This document shows, piece after piece, positions 7,182-10,570 of a DNA stretch of 10,570 bases. How positions within the stretch are numbered: the first letter of the stretch is position 1; every line of letters starts with the position of its first letter. The notes beneath the pieces were generated by a model. That model saw only the letters and a list, made by a program, of their open reading frames with translations, did not search any database and was not told where the DNA came from. The stretch covers positions 1-10,570 of the forward strand of contig JALLPB010001277.1 of the NCBI GenBank assembly GCA_036939975.1, read 5' to 3'. Made by a program: the position numbers and the translations under genes. This stretch comes from Cyclostephanos tholiformis. Its lineage: Eukaryota > Bacillariophyta > Thalassiosirophyceae > Thalassiosirales > Thalassiosiraceae.

Positions 7182-7465
7182 GCAGTAGATTGACTCTCGC
7201 TTTTTGAGAATATCGGTCCGCATAAACAACATTAACTGCATATTCGACTATTCAGCTCAATATATATACACAATCGAATTGTGGGGTTCCATGTCTGAAC
7301 AAAAAGTGACTGAATCACACCTCTGATTTTATTTAAAAAAATCAAAAATCGTCTTTAGCGAAAATGCAACTTAAGATTTGGCGTCTGTGGAATTTACGGC
7401 CAGGCACAGTGATCCAGACACGCTATGCTAGTCGCCGCTCGATGCAATCGCACCCCGCTTCGTCC
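7182..7465. other. Short convergent 3' region between genes D and E
   Basis: 284 bp separate the stop codons of genes D (+) and E (-). The stretch is AT-rich, with a TATATATA run near 7260, and must contain both 3' UTRs. I see no gene, and no clear polyadenylation signal can be singled out. Confidence 0.6.
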
Positions 7466-8229
7466 CTACCTGGTGTCGGAATTGTACTTGATGACGGCGT
7501 CATTTTCCAACAAACTAGTCCTTTCGCCATTTGTGGAATCTCTCGAGATAATTCCAACTCTAATAACACCGGCAACGCCATTGTACACTCCCATGGTCGT
7601 TGCAACGGACTCTTCGTCATAGCTCCGTTGTCGCTCGACGACGGTTGCCCTTCGGGATTCGCCACGGCGTCTCTTACGAATCAAATGAGCGAACAAAAGA
7701 CAACACGCCAAAAACACCCCAACCAACGTCATTGCATATGGGATCACAATTGCAAGGTCGTCATTTTCGTCTCTGATCATTGTGGACTTCATGACGCCCC
7801 AGAAGCCGAGACGGGTACTGATTCGACTGGTAATTTTTTCTTTGAGGTACGGTTCGTGAACTGAAACGACATGCATACACACTGCATCGTGAACTCACTG
7901 AATTGCGCTTTGTATCTGATAAGACGCTCGCGCCATAAGTGACCCATCGGGCACACCGGATCCCCCCGCGCTCCTGCCACTCAGGTACTCTCCGAAACGT
8001 TCCATCTCGAAATCCCTCGTGAACATCCCGCCCAGCGCCACGCTGGGGCTGTGGGCGATCCCACAAACTCCGCGATGACCCCTCGATCCGCCCAATCTCG
8101 CCACCTTCACATATCCATTCTCGCCCCATCCGGTACCCCAGCTGTTCCTCGCTATTCGGCGGGGGCGAAGAGAGGGTGGGCATGATTCGGCGACATCACG
8201 TGCGGGGGGGGGGGGGGGGGGATTTATTN

Positions 8230-8284
<55 letters not shown>

Positions 8285-9759
8285 GGACGGGGTTATCGAC
8301 GTTAGGAAATTCGCTCCCCATCGTCGTCGTTTTCCCCCGCAATTCTCTATCTTTAATCGAGAGAGGACAACACTCACCGTGATCGGCGGGGCCGTAATCG
8401 CACTTCCCCCCCCTGCTGCTCGTGAATATTCCGCTCTCGTACGACAAGAACGCCGGATCGCCGCCGATCAGACCGACCGCCACCGGACCGATATATCGAA
8501 GTACCTAAAAAGTGGTGGCCGTGTGGGGTCGAGTGATGGGATCGAATGATAGAGAGAAATAGAGATAGATAGAGAGTGAGGTGGGAGAGAGGGTGTGGAA
8601 TGCATATGTCACCGAATCGGGACGGCGATATACTACATCAATGGAAACATGCGTCCCAAACAGGATAATAAAAGGACGACCCTTTGGCATGATTTCTCCC
8701 GGTAATACGAACCTTTTCTATATTATTCTCGTGATCGGACGTCAGTATCCCCCAAGACTTCACGGTCGCGACGGGCATATCGACCTTGCGATAATTGCAC
8801 GTATCCATCCTCCCGGTGTACGGATAATTATTCGCGGACGTGACGCCGTACCGACGTAAGAAGTAATACGCAAGCAATGGATTCCCCCCCGCGCATCCCT
8901 GATCGTATCGTGTGTCGCAATCGATCAATTCCTGAACGGACAATTCGGCGGCATCTATCGACTCGCGCTCGATCCGTCGTGCCTCGTCAACGGCGGCGTA
9001 CCGCCTACCGTCGTACTTATCCTTCGAGGAGGATGAAGGACGGCGGTCCAACCTCCCGTACGACGAGGCATACGCGCCCTCGTACGCGACGTACGCCATA
9101 TTCCGCGCGATCGACGCCTCGATGGTGCCCGTGGCGCTCACCGCCCAACACGAGCCGCAATTTCCCTGATCCATGGCATCGTGTACTATGGAAACGCCAT
9201 CGGGATTGTTATCCGTCGACCAATCGAGGTGACGATCCCACCTGCTACTGCCGCCGCCGTGATCATCCCCTTCATAGTGCCCGTCGATGTCCATGTCGTC
9301 CAATCCGTCCAAGTGATCCCGCCTCTCGTCGAGGGGGTACCCACCCCCGCGAGGGGATGACGAGGATGACGACGACGACATCGACGACGACATCGACGAG
9401 AGGGGGGATGGATCGTCATCGCGATTACGATTACGATTACGATTTCGATCGCGTCCCCCCCCCCCCAACGATAGCATCTCGCCGTACCTCGCGATCGACG
9501 CGTCGTCGTCGAGATTAACCAACGTCATCGTCGATCCATCATCGTACCGATGCGATGGTGGAAAGTATTCGATCGGGAGGGATATGGATCCCCATACCGC
9601 CGCCGTCGTCGTCGTAGTCGTCGTCGTCGTCGTGCTCGTCGCGGTGCTAGTTGGGACGACGATATCGTCGTGATTATCGAGGACGGACGACGTCATCAAC
9701 GGCAATTCGTCCGATGGCACGTCCGAGAATCTGTTCAACGCGATCAGGTGACGTCCGAA

Positions 9760-9796
<37 letters not shown>

Positions 9797-10526
9797 TCGT
9801 TGTCATCGTTCCGTCCTCCTCCATCCCCCCGTGACCCCCCGTGTCCCCCCACGATCGAATCGTCGATATCATCATCATCGTCATCATCATCATCGTCGTC
9901 GTCGTCATCGTCGTCATAATCGCCGTCGTCGTTGACGTTGTTGTTGTGTCGGTGGACGAGGACGACGCTACGAAGGAAGGCCTCGATCCTCGGGCTAATC
10001 GTCGTCGTCGTCGTAGTCGTGCCAATACCATCGTCGTCGTTCACGTCCTCCCCACCGTCGATGTCCTCCCCAGCCCCCCCCCCACCCATCCTCCTCCTCT
10101 TCCCCCTCGTCGTGCCCGTATTCGTTATGGCATGATGCGTAGTATTTTCGGTCCACGCATCCCAGAATCTCGTTTCCTCCCCCGTCGGTCGCGGTCGTCG
10201 ATAGTGACGCGAGTGGACGTCGAATAGCATCCTGCAATCCATCGCGTTCTTCCCGCCGCCATTTCCTCCTCCTCCGATGCCGGAGGAGGAAATGGAGGTG
10301 GTGGTGGGTTCATCGAATTCGTCGCGATGATCGTCGTTATCGTCGCGATCGCCGGGGGGATCGGTCGTATCGGACGTCGTTCGTGACGACGACGACGACG
10401 ACGACGACGTAGATGACGTCGATTTCGATGTCACGTACAGGGCCAGGCGCGAACGGGCGCAGGACGAGAGCATATCGACGTCGTATCGGAATTTGACGTC
10501 GTTGGGATGGGGTACCGTAATCGTCA

Positions 10527-10527
<1 letters not shown>
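7466..10527 (-). CDS. Gene E: membrane-anchored papain-family (C1A) cysteine protease
   Basis: Visible exons are 10527-8713, 8504-8378, 8151-7899 and 7826-7466, giving 851 aa as assembled. An I29-like propeptide has an ERFNIN-type R-x3-F-x2-S-x3-V-x3-N at 180-195 and ALNRFSD at 263-269, with poly-Asp and poly-Arg inserted between them. The mature domain has DQGNCGSCWA (Gln454, catalytic Cys460), LSVQELIDC and GCAGG, then YPY. Exon 2 has IGPVAVGLIGGDPAFLSYESG and ends at Asp-His (catalytic His647). Exon 3 has RNSWGTGWGENGYVKV (catalytic Asn) and GVCGIA. About 14 residues normally found between His and Asn (the VGYG...YW part) are absent at an assembly gap. Exon 4 gives a transmembrane helix (LAIVIPYAMTLVGVFLACC), RKRRR and a tail with ERTSLL. 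No signal peptide is seen at this start, so a 5' exon may lie outside the window. Start, gap and last intron are uncertain; the family is sure. Confidence 0.8.
7827..7898 (-). other. Gene E intron 3 (proposed), acceptor uncertain
   Basis: The donor GTGAGT after the last exon-3 codon is strong. A TTACCAG acceptor 72 nt later puts the transmembrane exon in frame. A better-looking TTTCAG acceptor gives an intron of only 38 nt and a short tail without a membrane segment that stops at 7761. I prefer the 72-nt form because the helix, the following basic cluster and the sorting motif form a coherent tail. An 81-nt variant (ATCAG) is also in frame. Confidence 0.55.
8152..8377 (-). other. Gene E intron 2 region containing an assembly gap
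   Basis: It begins with a consensus GTGAGT donor straight after the catalytic His codon plus one base. It ends at a pyrimidine-rich stretch and an AATAG acceptor just before RNSWG. Inside are C54, N, AATAAAT and C18 on the sense strand. The spliced product skips about 14 conserved residues, so at least one small exon is probably missing from the assembled sequence. Confidence 0.6.
8204..8283. repeat. G18 - ATTTATT - N - G54 homopolymer block
   Basis: On the + strand, G runs at 8204-8221 and 8230-8283 flank ATTTATT and the only N in the window (8229). On the gene E sense strand these are C runs. The N marks an unresolved base or a collapsed gap. Confidence 0.9.
8505..8712 (-). other. Gene E intron 1
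   Basis: A 208-nt phase-0 intron with a GTTCGT donor and a TTTTTAG acceptor. Splicing joins HENNIEK to VLRYIGPVAV, restoring the usual helix-to-GPV segment of papain-like enzymes. The donor has T at +3, which is less common. A GA/GATA-rich patch lies at about 8547-8592. Confidence 0.75.
9760..9795 (-). repeat. Poly-Arg tract in gene E (12 Arg)
   Basis: A CGT/CGC trinucleotide run encodes residues 245-256. It lies just before the ALNRFSD part of the propeptide and about 24 residues after the poly-Asp tract. Confidence 0.9.
9868..9915 (-). repeat. Poly-Asp tract in gene E (16 Asp)
   Basis: A GAC/GAT run encodes residues 205-220. The codons are mixed, which suggests some age or selection and not fresh trinucleotide expansion. 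It lies just after the ERFNIN-like helix of the propeptide. Confidence 0.9.

Positions 10528-10528
<1 letters not shown>

Positions 10529-10558
<30 letters not shown>
10529..10558. repeat. (AT)15 microsatellite just upstream of the gene E start
   Basis: Fifteen AT units end one base before the ATG of gene E (read on the minus strand). An in-frame TAA lies at its far end, so the visible frame cannot extend upstream without splicing. It is either a 5' UTR or promoter repeat, or intron sequence if an upstream exon exists. Confidence 0.85.
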
Positions 10559-10562
<4 letters not shown>

Positions 10563-10570
10563 AGTACGGC

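Noticed and set aside
7364..7864. 166-codon + strand open frame opposite the last exon of gene E.
   Set aside because: No signal peptide or domain; the minus strand here encodes a coherent transmembrane helix and tail.
8196..8377. Poly-Pro/poly-Gly frames across the homopolymer block at 8204-8283.
   Set aside because: They come from translating the G/C runs and lie in an intron of gene E bounded by consensus splice sites.
8877..9518. Long + strand open frames (8877-9518, 9550-9834, 9841-10227) opposite gene E.
   Set aside because: They are shadows of the GAC/CGT/ACG-rich codons of gene E and encode only Arg/Thr/Val low-complexity sequence without domains.

Overview
The window looks like nuclear DNA of a diatom (stramenopile), probably a centric one. 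Genes are split by short GT-AG introns (72-226 nt) with GTGAGT, GTAAGT or GTACGT donors. Intergenic DNA is AT-rich and exons are GC-rich. Three genes encode secreted Ser/Met/Pro/Thr-rich proteins of the kind found in diatom walls. There is no operon, Shine-Dalgarno site, tRNA, rRNA, CRISPR array or complete mobile element that I can see. The taxonomic call is inference from gene style, not from a marker gene.

Left half (1-4823): three related secreted-protein genes. Gene A is on + (503-1463, 274 aa), gene B on - (2400-2928, 114 aa) and gene C on + (3557-4823, 337 aa). Each has an N-terminal signal peptide, a basic linker ending in an R-x-L tripeptide, a Ser/Met-rich SMS segment, Pro/Thr spacers, and a last exon that encodes only a short hydrophobic C-terminal tail resembling a GPI-attachment signal or membrane anchor. 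The intron before that tail is phase 2 in all three genes and falls in a small residue next to the predicted attachment site. A fourth, orphan copy of the tail exon lies at 1961-2045, inverted relative to the tail exon of gene B. These terminal exons are recovered by splicing, not by continuous open frames. Gene C also carries a six-cysteine module interrupted by an intron.

Right half (4824-10570): two convergent genes. Gene D (+, 5691-7181, 496 aa) is a type II membrane protein with a lumenal histidine-phosphatase domain (RHC variant of the RHG motif). Gene E (-, 10527 down to 7466, four visible exons, 851 aa as assembled) is a papain-family (C1A) cysteine protease. Its I29-like propeptide is split by poly-Asp and poly-Arg tracts. 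Its last exon adds a transmembrane segment and a cytoplasmic tail. Both D and E carry an E-x-x-x-L-L sorting motif on the predicted cytosolic side.

Gene E as assembled lacks about 14 residues between its catalytic His and Asn. The missing stretch coincides with an intron holding C54 and C18 runs (on the sense strand) and an N, so a small exon was probably lost in an assembly gap. The strongest candidate for something new is the three-gene cluster of R-x-L/SMS proteins with an exchangeable anchor exon, which may be surface- or silica-associated. That role is inference.
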